A stretch of 64,000 nt of DNA from Mycobacterium sp. 236(2023). GTDB taxonomy: Bacteria > Actinomycetota > Actinomycetes > Mycobacteriales > Mycobacteriaceae. Positions 50,401 through 59,101 of the stretch are shown here, one piece after another. How positions within the stretch are numbered: the stretch's first letter is position 1; each line of letters begins with the position of its first letter. A program made the position numbers and the translations under genes. The DNA is taken from positions 1 through 64,000 of the forward strand of contig NZ_JARSBP010000012.1 of assembly GCF_029623955.1 (NCBI RefSeq), read 5' to 3'. The notes under the pieces were generated by a model. That model saw only the letters and a list, made by a program, of their open reading frames with translations, searched no databases and was not told where the DNA came from.

Positions 50401-51269
50401 AGCCGCGATTGCTCTTTGATCGCAGTGTCGGTGGTGCGCAGCGGGCGGATCAGCGCATCTTGGGTGAACGATGCGATCAGCTCACCTTCCTCGGTGTGCA
50501 CCGCACCCCGGACATAGGACATGCCCGCGCCGACCTGCGTGCTCTCGTGGGTGTAGAGCAGCCAACCGTCCCAGCGCACCGGCTCGTGGAAGCTGACCGA
50601 CACCGTCATCGGCGCAGTCGAGACGGTGACATGCGACTGGCTTGTCCCGATGCCCTCATGCGCCCGCATCGTCGTCGAGATACCAAGGTGTCCGGTGAAA
50701 TACGCGATCAACGCCTTCGCCAGATCGTCCCGCGACGGAATCGGGTCGTAGTGCAACCAGGCATACAACTCGGGCGGGCCGACCTCGTCGGGGCTGTTGA
50801 CGTCGACGACGTCGACGAGGCGAAGTTCACGCCCCGCCATCGGCATCGGCGACTCGTTAGAGTCGGCCGGTGCCGTCACGTCGGGTTTGGGCAGATGGTG
50901 GCGGATGACGTCGTCGGTCGGCACGTCGGCGAGCACCGTCGTGGTGATGCACCGCTTGCCGTTCTGCTTGGCCGTCACGATGGCCGTTGCCGTGGAACGG
51001 CCTTCGCTGACCACGTCGATCTCCAACTCGACAGGGCCGGCCGCCACCATGACGGCCCGCGCGAACACCGAGTAGACCGACCGGATCGATTTATCCGGAA
51101 ATCGCTTGGCCGCAGCCACAATCGACTGCGCAAGAACCTGGGTGCCCTCGACGACCTGGCGTTCGTCCTCACCGGCCGGACCCGTCTGCGCCGTGAAAGT
51201 GGCCTCCCCCGCCGATTCGGCATCGAACAGGTCGAGCAGTGCCTGGACCGTCCATTGCGCCTGTGTCAT
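50397..51269 (-). CDS. acyl-CoA thioesterase family (double hotdog)
   Basis: 290 aa. ATG 51269 is the start (MTQAQWTVQALLDLFD). The upstream frame crosses the operator. Two hotdog repeats like TesB/acyl-CoA thioesterase II: N-terminal TQVLAQSIVAAAKRFPDKSIRSVYSVFARAV (first domain) and C-terminal GISTTMRAHEGIGTSQSHVTVSTAPMTVSVSFHEPVRWDGWLLYTHES (second domain, with the conserved D/W pattern). Releases CoA from acyl thioesters. It is divergent from the TetR gene with a shared operator, and thus in the same regulon as the amidohydrolase/acyl-CoA dehydrogenase genes. Confidence 0.83.
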   Translation of the reverse strand: MTQAQWTVQALLDLFDAESAGEATFTAQTGPAGEDERQVVEGTQVLAQSIVAAAKRFPDKSIRSVYSVFARAVMVAAGPVELEIDVVSEGRSTATAIVTAKQNGKRCITTTVLADVPTDDVIRHHLPKPDVTAPADSNESPMPMAGRELRLVDVVDVNSPDEVGPPELYAWLHYDPIPSRDDLAKALIAYFTGHLGISTTMRAHEGIGTSQSHVTVSTAPMTVSVSFHEPVRWDGWLLYTHESTQVGAGMSYVRGAVHTEEGELIASFTQDALIRPLRTTDTAIKEQSRL

Positions 51270-51330
51270 GTGCTCATCGCCTCCACTCGGTGACCGTCGG
51301 AGAGAACAGTAACTGAGGTTCCCCGAAAGC

Positions 51331-51345
51331 GGTAACGTCATTACC
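51331..51345. promoter_or_regulatory. TetR operator 1 (regulator/thioesterase intergenic)
   Basis: GGTAACGTCATTACC: GGTAA and TTACC arms with a 5-nt centre. The same motif occurs twice more upstream of the amidohydrolase gene (52042-52060 and 52064-52080). It sits between the divergent thioesterase and tetR starts. Confidence 0.75.
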
Positions 51346-51378
51346 ATCGGGGATCCGGACAGGAAAGGGTGGTGCGCG

Positions 51379-51996
51379 ATGGCTGCCAAGTCTCAACCAA
51401 AGGCGCTCGCCGCCACCGACACCGAGTCCCGCGCCAATCGCTTCATGCGCTCTGCGCTGGACATTCTGGGCGAGACCGGCCGCACCGATTTCACGGTTCT
51501 CGAGGTCGTCGAGCGGTCGAAGACCTCCCTGCGATCCTTTTATCAACACTTCGCCACGAAGGACGAACTGCTGCTTGCGTTGGTCGAGCGGATCATGGCC
51601 GACGCCACCGAACGGTGGCGCGTAGAGGCCGATTCGCTGTCCAGTGGCGATGCGCTGCGGCTGCTGATCGAGCGGATCAGTGCCCCCGCGGAGTCGAGCA
51701 CGCAGGACAGCATCAACCGTGGGCTGACCTACTACAACGATCATCTGCTCGAGACGCGGCCCAAAGAGTTCGCCAAGGTGCTGACTCCGCTGCATCGGCT
51801 GATCGCCGACATCCTGCGACGCGGCATCGCCGAGGGCGCGTTCCGGGCCGACCTCGACGTCGACACCGACGCGGCGATCCTGATGCAGACGGTGCTGGGC
51901 GCGTTGCGGATGCGCGACCTCGGCGCGGAGCTCAACGATGTGCCCATCGAGGGAATCCACGTGCACACGTTCTGCCTGCGCGGGCTGGCGCGATAG
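51379..51996 (+). CDS. TetR-family regulator
   Basis: 205 aa. N-terminal HTH about residues 39-60 (TVLEVVERSKTSLRSFYQHFATKDELLLAL). The helical ligand-binding C-terminal half contains SINRGLTYYNDHLLETRP and AAILMQTVLGALRMRDLG. ATG 51379 in GTGGTGCGCGATGG context. Three copies of one palindrome flank it on both sides, which makes it the obvious binder: repressor of the divergent thioesterase and of the downstream catabolic genes, probably released by an acyl-CoA. Confidence 0.9.
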   Translation: MAAKSQPKALAATDTESRANRFMRSALDILGETGRTDFTVLEVVERSKTSLRSFYQHFATKDELLLALVERIMADATERWRVEADSLSSGDALRLLIERISAPAESSTQDSINRGLTYYNDHLLETRPKEFAKVLTPLHRLIADILRRGIAEGAFRADLDVDTDAAILMQTVLGALRMRDLGAELNDVPIEGIHVHTFCLRGLAR

Positions 51997-52041
51997 CCCG
52001 CTGAACAGCTAAAACACGGTCTGGCGTCGTTACACTTCCGC

Positions 52042-52080
52042 GTGGTAATGTCGTTACCACTAACGGTAATGCCATTACCG
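52042..52080. promoter_or_regulatory. TetR operators 2 and 3 (tandem)
   Basis: Operator 2: GTGGTAATGTCGTTACCAC (52042-52060), perfect 7-bp arms. Operator 3: CGGTAATGCCATTACCG (52064-52080), perfect 8-bp arms around one base. Centres are 21 bp apart, two helical turns, so two dimers would bind on the same face. The pair lies 36 nt before the amidohydrolase start. Confidence 0.8.
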
Positions 52081-52115
52081 CTTCATGCAAATACGACGCG
52101 CCAGGAGAGCCCACC

Positions 52116-53345
52116 ATGCCGTCACGCATCCTCGACTATCCGGTGTTCGACGCCGACAACCACTTCTACGAACCCAAGGAAGCGCTGACCAAGTTCCTTC
52201 CGGACAAGCGCAGAGGCGTCATCGACTACATCGACGTTCACGGCCGCACCAAGATCATGGTGCGCAACCACATCAGCGACTACATCCCGAACCCGACGTT
52301 CGAGGTGGTCGCCCGCCCGGGCGCCCAGGAGGAGTACTTCCGACACGGAAGCGGTGGCAAGAGCTTCCGCGAGGTCATGGGCAAGCCGATGAAGGCGATC
52401 CCGGCATTCCGCAACCCCGAGGCCCGCCTCGAGGTGATGGACGGGCTCGGCCTGGACTACACGCTGATGTTCCCCACGCTCGCCTCGCTGGTCGAAGAAC
52501 GCCTCAAAGACGATCCCGAGCTCATCCACGACATCGTCCATGCGCTCAACGAATGGATGTACGAGACTTGGCAATTCAACTACGAGGACCGAATCTTCTC
52601 GACGCCGGTCATCACGCTGCCGATCGTCGACCGCGCCCTCGAAGAGCTCGAATGGTGTCTTGAGCGGGGCGCCAAGACCGTCCTGGTCCGGCCCGCACCG
52701 GTCCCCGGGTTCCGCGGCACGCGGTCATTCGGCACCGAAGAGTTCGACCCATTCTGGGAGGCCTGCGTCAAAGCCGGCATCCCCGTGGCCATGCACGCCT
52801 CCGACAGCGGGTACGCCGAATACCTCAACGACTGGGAACCCGCCGACGAGTACCTGCCATTCAAGCCGACGGCATTCCGCATGGTGTCGATGGGCAAGCG
52901 TCCGATCGAGGACAGCATGGCAGCGCTGGTGTGCCACGGCGCGCTGACACGCAATCCCGATCTGCGCATCCTGTCTATCGAGAACGGCGCATCCTGGGTG
53001 CCGTACCTGTTCCACCAGTTCGAAGACGTGTACTCCAAGATGCCGCAGGCATTTCCGGAGAATCCCGTCGAGGCGTTCAAGCGCGCCGTCTACGTGGCGC
53101 CGTTCTGGGAGGACGACTTCAAGCAGATCTCCGAACTGTGCGGTATCGACCGCACGATCTTCGGCTCCGACTGGCCGCATCCCGAAGGCCTCGCCGACCC
53201 GATCAACCTGGTCTCCGATCTCGAGGCTCACGGCCTCGACGACGAGGGCGTCCGAAAGGTGATGGGCAAGAACATGGTTGATCTGTTCGGGGTGGACAAC
53301 AAGGTCGTCTACAAACCCGACGTGCCCGCACTCGTCATCGCCTGA
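52116..53345 (+). CDS. amidohydrolase family 2 protein
   Basis: 409 aa metal-dependent TIM-barrel hydrolase or decarboxylase (ACMSD-like). Metal residues: VFDADNH (D12-x-D14-x-H16 type), VAMHASD in the middle, and the terminal D in FGSDWPHPEG. MFPTLASLVEERL and VKAGIPVAMHASDSGY are typical of mycobacterial members encoded next to acyl-CoA dehydrogenases. CAGGAGAGC precedes the start ATG. Likely acts on a ring- or chain-derived acid or lactone in the TetR-controlled pathway. Confidence 0.88.
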   Translation: MPSRILDYPVFDADNHFYEPKEALTKFLPDKRRGVIDYIDVHGRTKIMVRNHISDYIPNPTFEVVARPGAQEEYFRHGSGGKSFREVMGKPMKAIPAFRNPEARLEVMDGLGLDYTLMFPTLASLVEERLKDDPELIHDIVHALNEWMYETWQFNYEDRIFSTPVITLPIVDRALEELEWCLERGAKTVLVRPAPVPGFRGTRSFGTEEFDPFWEACVKAGIPVAMHASDSGYAEYLNDWEPADEYLPFKPTAFRMVSMGKRPIEDSMAALVCHGALTRNPDLRILSIENGASWVPYLFHQFEDVYSKMPQAFPENPVEAFKRAVYVAPFWEDDFKQISELCGIDRTIFGSDWPHPEGLADPINLVSDLEAHGLDDEGVRKVMGKNMVDLFGVDNKVVYKPDVPALVIA

Positions 53346-53362
53346 GAGGCAGAACAACTCGT

Positions 53363-54499
53363 ATGACCGACCTGGCAAATCCGGAACAGCTGCTGTTCGC
53401 CTCGACCACCCAGACCTTCCTGGAGAAACAGGCGTCCCTGACGCATGTGCGCGGCCTGCACGCCTCGGGTACGTCGTTTCAGCGCGAATGGTGGCAGCGC
53501 GCCGCCGAACTGGGCTGGACCAGCCTGCTCGTGCCCGAGGATCTGGGCGGTGGCAGTGTCTCCGGAGACGGCGTGGCCGACCTTGCGCTGGTCGCCGAGG
53601 AGATCGGCCATACTGTCGCGCCCGGCCCGCTGCATCCCGTCAGCGTCGTCCTGGCGGGTCTCGTCGAAGCGCCGGAGGGACACGAGGATTCGATCGAGAG
53701 ACTGATCGCCGGCGAGCTGATCGCATCGTGGGCGGTGTACGAACCTCGGCGTCCGTTCACCCCCGCGCAGGCAGCCACCACGGCGACCCGCACCGACTCC
53801 GGGTACTGCATCGACGGCGTCAAAGATCGCGTCGAGGCGGGCACCGACTGCGATGCTGTGCTGGTCGTGGCCACATGCGACGGTGAGCTGCGTCAGTTCC
53901 TGGTGCCGACGGACGCGCCGGGCGTCTCCGTCACGACCCAGAACTCCGTCGACATGGTGAAACGTTACGCGCGAATGCAATTCGAGAGCGTCGACGTGGA
54001 CGAGTCCGCTGCCGTCGGCACCGCCGAGCAGACCGCGGCGATCATCGAACGTCAGCGGCAGATCGCGCTGGTCCTGCAGTGCGCCGAGATCGTCGGCATC
54101 CTCGACTCGGTGCTGGCGATGACCAACCAATGGCTGTCCGACCGGCACAGCTTCGGGCGGCCGCTGTCGTCGTATCAGGCGCTCAAGCACCGCGCCGCCG
54201 ACATGAAGCTCTGGTTCGAGGCGTGCCGCGGCACCACGGCCGGAGCCGTCAAGGCGGTCGCAGAGCGCTCACCGGAGGCCCCGATGTTGGCCAGCGTCGC
54301 GAAAGCCTATGTCGCCGAGCGTGCCCCGGTGATGTTGCAGGAGTGCGTTCAACTGCACGGCGGCATCGGCGTCACCTGGGAACACGACCTGCACCTCTAT
54401 CTGCGCCGGGTGGCGCTGTACCGGGCCGTGTTCGGATCGCCCGAAGACCATCACCGCGCTGTCTACCAACTGAGCAAGAAGGCCGAGGTTCCGGCATGA
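53363..54499 (+). CDS. acyl-CoA dehydrogenase, short subunit
   Basis: 378 aa FadE-type. Helical N-terminus (SLTHVRGLHASGT), the ELGWTSLLVPEDLGGGSVSG block, a beta middle domain, and the C-terminal QLHGGIGVTWEHDLHLYLRRVALYRAVFG (E340 in TWEHD). This pattern is that of the short partner in paired mycobacterial acyl-CoA dehydrogenases. Overlaps the next FadE gene in ATGA, which supports a heteromeric complex. Confidence 0.9.
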   Translation: MTDLANPEQLLFASTTQTFLEKQASLTHVRGLHASGTSFQREWWQRAAELGWTSLLVPEDLGGGSVSGDGVADLALVAEEIGHTVAPGPLHPVSVVLAGLVEAPEGHEDSIERLIAGELIASWAVYEPRRPFTPAQAATTATRTDSGYCIDGVKDRVEAGTDCDAVLVVATCDGELRQFLVPTDAPGVSVTTQNSVDMVKRYARMQFESVDVDESAAVGTAEQTAAIIERQRQIALVLQCAEIVGILDSVLAMTNQWLSDRHSFGRPLSSYQALKHRAADMKLWFEACRGTTAGAVKAVAERSPEAPMLASVAKAYVAERAPVMLQECVQLHGGIGVTWEHDLHLYLRRVALYRAVFGSPEDHHRAVYQLSKKAEVPA

Positions 54500-55770
54500 C
54501 CGACACTGTGACGTCCGCACAGACGACCGAGTCGGTGGCCGAGTTCGCGGCCCGCGCCCGCAACTGGCTGGCCGAGAACATGCCGCGCATCGATCCCGAG
54601 CACCCGCCGTTCTCGGTGCGCGCAGAACAGGAGTCCTGGGATCGGGCAAAGGAACTCCAGAAGCGCTTGCACGAGGGCGGGTTCGCCGGAATCTGCTTCC
54701 CGCGCGAGTACGGCGGGTTGGGCTTGGACCACGCCTACCAGCGGGCATTCAACGCCGAGTGCCGCAGCTACGAGATGCCGCTGATCCTCAACGTCCCGAC
54801 GTTCACGATCTGCGCCGCGACGATCCTCGACGTCGGTAGCGAAACCCAGAAACGCGAACGCATCTCGGCGGCGATCCGCGGTGACGAGATCCTGGTTCAG
54901 CTGCTCAGCGAGCCCAGTGGCGGATCCGACCTGGCGGGCGTCATCACCCGAGCCGACCACCAGGACGGCAAGTGGGTCATCAACGGCGCCAAGACCTGGA
55001 GCACGAGTGCCTTCGCCGGTGACTACGGCCTGCTGCTGGCCCGGACCGACTGGACCGTGCCCAAACACGAGGGCCTGACGATGTTCCTCGTGCCGCTGAA
55101 CTCCCCCGGCATCACCATGCGCCGAATCAAGGAGGTCAACGGCAACGAGGAATTCTGTGAGGAGTTCTTCGACGGCCTCGAACTCGGTGAGGACGCCGTC
55201 GTCGGCGAGGTGAACAAGGGCTGGGAGGTCGCGACTCGCCAGCTGCACCACGAACGCCGAGCCGTCGGCGGAGGTTCCGAGTTCGCCAGTGGCACAGCCG
55301 CCGAGAACGCCAGCGAGATGCCGCCCGACCACGTCGGCCTCGCTGAGGCGACGGGCCAGGGCGACGATCCGCGCATCCAGGACCTGGCCGGCCGCGCCCT
55401 GACCCGCCGGATCGTCAAGGAACAGCTCATCGACCATGTGTTCCATGCGATCTCGAACGGCTCGCTGCCACCGAACGCCGGCACGCTGATCCGCCTTTTC
55501 CACGCCGAGACCACTGAGCTCGAGGTCGACACCGCGCTCGCCATCGCGGGCACCGCGGGCGTCATCGACGAAGGCTCCGACGCTGATCCGGCCCTCGGCG
55601 ACTTCGCGGAGATCGGGGTGCGGTACCTGTCCCGGCAGACCGGCTCCCTTGGCGGCGGCAGTTCGGAAATGGCCCGCAATGTCATCAGCGAACGCATTCT
55701 CGGCTTCCCGCGCGAGGCGGCCGCCGACCGTGGTGTTCCGTTCAATGAGGTCAAGCGCAACAAGAGTTAG
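54496..55770 (+). CDS. acyl-CoA dehydrogenase, long subunit
   Basis: 424 aa from ATG 54496. The frame extends upstream only inside the previous gene. FICFPREYGGLG-type N-terminal motif (AGICFPREYGGLGLDHAYQ), QLLSEPSGGSDLAGVITRA and WVINGAKTWSTSAF in the flavin/substrate domain, and C-terminal SLGGGSSEMARNVISERILGFPRE. Together with the preceding subunit it probably forms an alpha2beta2 FAD enzyme like the steroid-degrading FadE pairs. It catalyses alpha,beta-desaturation of an acyl-CoA. Substrate unknown. Confidence 0.9.
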   Translation: MTDTVTSAQTTESVAEFAARARNWLAENMPRIDPEHPPFSVRAEQESWDRAKELQKRLHEGGFAGICFPREYGGLGLDHAYQRAFNAECRSYEMPLILNVPTFTICAATILDVGSETQKRERISAAIRGDEILVQLLSEPSGGSDLAGVITRADHQDGKWVINGAKTWSTSAFAGDYGLLLARTDWTVPKHEGLTMFLVPLNSPGITMRRIKEVNGNEEFCEEFFDGLELGEDAVVGEVNKGWEVATRQLHHERRAVGGGSEFASGTAAENASEMPPDHVGLAEATGQGDDPRIQDLAGRALTRRIVKEQLIDHVFHAISNGSLPPNAGTLIRLFHAETTELEVDTALAIAGTAGVIDEGSDADPALGDFAEIGVRYLSRQTGSLGGGSSEMARNVISERILGFPREAAADRGVPFNEVKRNKS

Positions 55771-56789
55771 AACAGGGCCGGCTGAAACGCGTCCTCCGCT
55801 GCGGCGGGCGGTGCGGAGGCGGGCGCCTCACGGAACGCGCGACCGTCTCGCGCCAATCCGTGCTTGGCCACCAGCGGGGCGGCGCGCTGCGCCAGCATCG
55901 ACCGGTATTCCGCCGGCAGGTAGGCCCCGCGCCGGTAGAGGTGCCGGTACTGCCCGACCAGGTCGGGGTAGGCCTGCGCCAGCCAGTCCATGAACCAGCC
56001 GCGGGTGCTGCCCCGTAGATGCAGCCCGAACACGGTGACGCTGGTCGCCCCTGCGGCGGCGATCCTGCCCAGCAGGTCGTCCAGGTGTTCCTCGGAATCG
56101 GTGAGCATGGGCAGGACGGGTGCCACCATGACGTGGCAGTCCAGGCCTGCGTCGCGGATCGCCGAGATCAGACCGAGCCGCGCCGCAGGCGTCGGCGTGC
56201 CCGGCTCGACGCGATCGTGGATCTCCGGATCGCCGACAGCCAGCGAGACCGCCACGCTGACATCGACCCGGCGCGCCACCTCGGTGAGCAACGGCAGGTC
56301 CCGCCGTAGCAGCGTGCCTTTGGTCAGAATCGAGAACGGGGTACCGAAATCGGCCAGCGCGGCGATGATGCCCGGCATCAGCGCGTAGCGGCCCTCGGCA
56401 CGCTGATAGGGGTCCGTATTCGTGCCCAGCGCAACGGTTTCCCGCGTCCACGACGGCCTGCGCAGTTCGCGGCGAAGGACCTCGGCGACATTGGTCTTCA
56501 CGACCACCTGGCTGTCGAAGTCGCGACCGGAGTCGAAGTCGAGGTACTCGTGGGTGGGCCGGGCGAAACAGTATCGGCACGCGTGCGAACATCCGCGATA
56601 ACCGTTCACCGTGTACTTGAACGGCAGCATCGACGCGGCGGGGATCTTGTTCAGCGCCGACTTGCAGAGCACCTCGTGGAAGGTGATGCCCTCGAACTGC
56701 GGCGTCCGGACGCTGCGGACCAAACCGATACGCTGCAGGCCGGGCAGCGCGCCGTCGTCGACGTCGATTGCCTGCCCCGCCCAACGCAT
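55767..56789 (-). CDS. radical SAM protein, Rv2578c family
   Basis: 340 aa. The 4Fe-4S motif CxxxCxxC is at C67, C71 and C74 (GYRGCSHACRYCFAR), followed by PTHEYLDFDSGRDFDSQVVVKTN and ALGTNTDPYQ, as in SplB-like (spore photoproduct lyase related) enzymes. The substrate is unknown. Start ATG 56789. A LexA-type palindrome lies 8 nt upstream, overlapping the likely -10 (TATGTT on this strand), so it should be derepressed by DNA damage. The M. tuberculosis orthologue is, as I recall, in the LexA regulon. Stop overlaps the convergent acyl-CoA dehydrogenase by 4 nt. Confidence 0.9.
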   Translation of the reverse strand: MRWAGQAIDVDDGALPGLQRIGLVRSVRTPQFEGITFHEVLCKSALNKIPAASMLPFKYTVNGYRGCSHACRYCFARPTHEYLDFDSGRDFDSQVVVKTNVAEVLRRELRRPSWTRETVALGTNTDPYQRAEGRYALMPGIIAALADFGTPFSILTKGTLLRRDLPLLTEVARRVDVSVAVSLAVGDPEIHDRVEPGTPTPAARLGLISAIRDAGLDCHVMVAPVLPMLTDSEEHLDDLLGRIAAAGATSVTVFGLHLRGSTRGWFMDWLAQAYPDLVGQYRHLYRRGAYLPAEYRSMLAQRAAPLVAKHGLARDGRAFREAPASAPPAAAEDAFQPALF

Positions 56790-56796
56790 AAGCTAT

Positions 56797-56812
56797 GCGA
56801 ACATATGTTCGA
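56797..56812. promoter_or_regulatory. SOS box (LexA site)
   Basis: GCGAACATATGTTCGA: CGAAC (56798-56802), N4, GTTCG (56807-56811). It differs from the mycobacterial consensus TCGAAC-N4-GTTCGA at one outer base. Placed between the radical SAM gene and helD, close to both promoters. Confidence 0.85.
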
Positions 56813-56834
56813 CATGCTGTCAAGCAACCCGCTG

Positions 56835-56840
56835 TAAAAT
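56835..56840 (+). promoter_or_regulatory. helD -10 element
   Basis: TAAAAT preceded by TG (extended -10), 32 nt before the helD start. TCGACA at 56809-56814 is a possible -35 with a long 20-nt spacer and overlaps the SOS box edge. Confidence 0.5.
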
Positions 56841-56871
56841 CGCAGCCGTCGCGCAATTTGCTAAGGGGCAC

Positions 56872-59100
56872 ATGTCAAGTCAGATGATGCACACGAACTA
56901 CGACACCGAGCTGCAGTCGGAACGCAGCTACATCGAAGCCCTGTATGCGCGGGTCGATGCCGAGCGCGAGCGGGTCAAGCGCAGGTACGCCGCGGCGCTG
57001 GGGGCTCCCGTCGATGCCCAGGACGGCGGGACCCTGGTGGATCGCGACGCCGAGGTGCGCGCGACCTCCGCCCAGATGGATCGGCTCAATGTCGCCGATG
57101 CCGGTCTCTGCTTCGGCCGCCTCGACAGCGTCGACGGGGAGCGGATCTACATCGGCCGCCTCGGCGTGCTCGACGATACGAACGACTACGAACCGCTGCT
57201 GATCGACTGGCGCGCCCCCGCCGCCCGCGCGTTCTACGTCGCCACGGGTGCGCACCCGGAGAACATGCGCAGGCGCAGGCAGTTCCGCAGCATCGGACGC
57301 CGTCTCATCGATTTCACCGATGAGGTGTTCGGTAGGCCCGGCGCGGACGAAACCGAAGGCCAGCGAGGCAGTTCCAGCGACGTGGCCCTGCTCGCAGCGG
57401 TGAACGCGCCGCGCGGTGAGGGCATGCGCGACATCGTCGCCACCATCCAGGCCGAACAGGACGCGATCATCCGGATGGATCACCCCGGTGTGCTCGTCAT
57501 CGAAGGTGGTCCCGGCACCGGCAAGACCGTCGTCGCGCTGCACCGCGTCGCGTATCTGCTCTACACCCAGCGCAAACGGATGGAGAGCCACGGCGTGCTC
57601 GTGGTCGGACCCAACTCGGCGTTTCTGCGCCACATCGGGCGGGTGCTGCCGTCACTCGGCGAAACCAACGTGGTCTTCATGACCATCGGCGACCTTCACC
57701 CCAGCCTCCACGCCACCGCGGAGGACAAGCCGGAGGCGACACGGATCAAAGGCTCGCTGGCGATTCTCGATGTACTCGCCGCAGCGGTCGCCGACCGGCA
57801 GCGCGTTCCGGAGGAACCGCTGCCGATAGACCTCTCCGATGTGTCGGTGAGCATCGGCGCCGACATCGCCGAGTGGGCCATTCAGGAAGCCCGGGCAAGC
57901 GACCAACCCCACAACGACGCACGCACCGTCTTCGTCGACGTCATCACCTGGGCTCTCACCGAACGGGCCATCGCGAAGCTCGGCCGCGGCTGGTTGACGC
58001 GCTCGGACAAGGCCGCCTGGGAACATCTGCGCGCCGATCTGCTCGACGAGCTCGAAGACCACGCGGCGTTCAAAGCGGCGCTCAACCAGCTCTGGCCCGT
58101 CCTGACGCCGGAAACGCTTCTGGCCGAGCTCTATTCGTCACACGACCGGCTGCGCGCGGCGGGTGCGGACCCCGCCCTGTATCGCGAGGACGGCGCCGCT
58201 TGGACACTGTCGGATGTGCCGCTGCTCGACGAACTCGTCGACCTCCTCGGGCGGGACAAGTCGGGCGAGGAAGCCGCCGAACGGGAACGCCAGGAGGAGG
58301 CCGCCTACGCAGCGGGAGTGCTCGACCTGATGATCGGCCGCGAGGACATGATGGACGACGAAGACCGGCTGATGGCCCAGGACGTCATCGCCGCCGAGGA
58401 TCTCGCCGAGCGATACATCGAACGCGACACCCGCGAACTCGCCGAACGAGCTGCCGCAGACCGGGAATGGACGTACGGGCACGTCGTCGTCGACGAGGCG
58501 CAGGAGCTCTCGGAGATGGACTGGCGGGTGCTGATGCGACGCTGCCCGAGCCGCTCGTTCACGATGGTCGGTGACCTCGCGCAACGACGCTCGACGGCCG
58601 GTGCGACGTCGTGGGACTCGATGTTGAAACCCTATGTGCCCGACCGCTGGATGTACCGGACCCTGACGGTGAACTACCGCACTCCTTCGGAGATCATGGC
58701 CGTGGCCGCGGCGGTGCTCGCCCAGTTCGCGCCCGACGTGAAACCGCCGGAGTCGGTGCGCTCCAACGGAATTGCCCCCTGGTCCCGGCAGGTGGACGAT
58801 GACGAGCTCGCCTCGGCCATCGAAGAGTTCCATACCGATGAAGCACAGAAGGACGGCACAAGCGTCGTCATCGGGCCGCCCGGCGTTCCCGGGACGGTGT
58901 CACCCACGGAGACCAAAGGACTGGAGTTCGATTCCGTCCTCGTCGTGCACCCGGAACGCATTCTCGCCGAAGGCACCCGAGGCGCGGCGGACCTTTACGT
59001 TGCGCTGACCCGCGCGACCCAGCGGCTCGGGGTATTGCACCGAGACGAACTACCCGCCGCCCTCGCCGAGCTGACGGGGCGGCGATGCGCTCAGGCCTGA
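56872..59100 (+). CDS. helD: RNA polymerase recycling helicase-like protein HelD
   Basis: 742 aa. Start ATG 56872 with AAGGGG. Upstream in-frame codons lie across the SOS box and Rv2578c gene. Matches M. smegmatis HelD (about 736 aa) along its whole length: N-terminal coiled-coil that enters the RNAP secondary channel (DTELQSERSYIEALYARVDAERERV), Walker A GGPGTGKT 212-219, Walker B VVVDEAQELSEMDW, GDLAQRRS, and the C-terminal superfamily-1 motifs SVNYRTP-type and VALTRATQRLG. Uses ATP to pry sigma, DNA and core apart and recycle stalled polymerase. Confidence 0.93.
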   Translation: MSSQMMHTNYDTELQSERSYIEALYARVDAERERVKRRYAAALGAPVDAQDGGTLVDRDAEVRATSAQMDRLNVADAGLCFGRLDSVDGERIYIGRLGVLDDTNDYEPLLIDWRAPAARAFYVATGAHPENMRRRRQFRSIGRRLIDFTDEVFGRPGADETEGQRGSSSDVALLAAVNAPRGEGMRDIVATIQAEQDAIIRMDHPGVLVIEGGPGTGKTVVALHRVAYLLYTQRKRMESHGVLVVGPNSAFLRHIGRVLPSLGETNVVFMTIGDLHPSLHATAEDKPEATRIKGSLAILDVLAAAVADRQRVPEEPLPIDLSDVSVSIGADIAEWAIQEARASDQPHNDARTVFVDVITWALTERAIAKLGRGWLTRSDKAAWEHLRADLLDELEDHAAFKAALNQLWPVLTPETLLAELYSSHDRLRAAGADPALYREDGAAWTLSDVPLLDELVDLLGRDKSGEEAAERERQEEAAYAAGVLDLMIGREDMMDDEDRLMAQDVIAAEDLAERYIERDTRELAERAAADREWTYGHVVVDEAQELSEMDWRVLMRRCPSRSFTMVGDLAQRRSTAGATSWDSMLKPYVPDRWMYRTLTVNYRTPSEIMAVAAAVLAQFAPDVKPPESVRSNGIAPWSRQVDDDELASAIEEFHTDEAQKDGTSVVIGPPGVPGTVSPTETKGLEFDSVLVVHPERILAEGTRGAADLYVALTRATQRLGVLHRDELPAALAELTGRRCAQA

Positions 59101-59101
59101 G

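Noticed and set aside
56611..56871. helD starting at 56611
   Set aside because: It would overlap the divergent radical-SAM coding region and cross the SOS box and promoter. ATG 56872 has a ribosome site and matches known HelD.
56790..59100. HelR (rifamycin-resistance) instead of HelD
   Set aside because: No rifamycin-associated inverted repeat is visible upstream, and the sequence follows M. smegmatis HelD closely.
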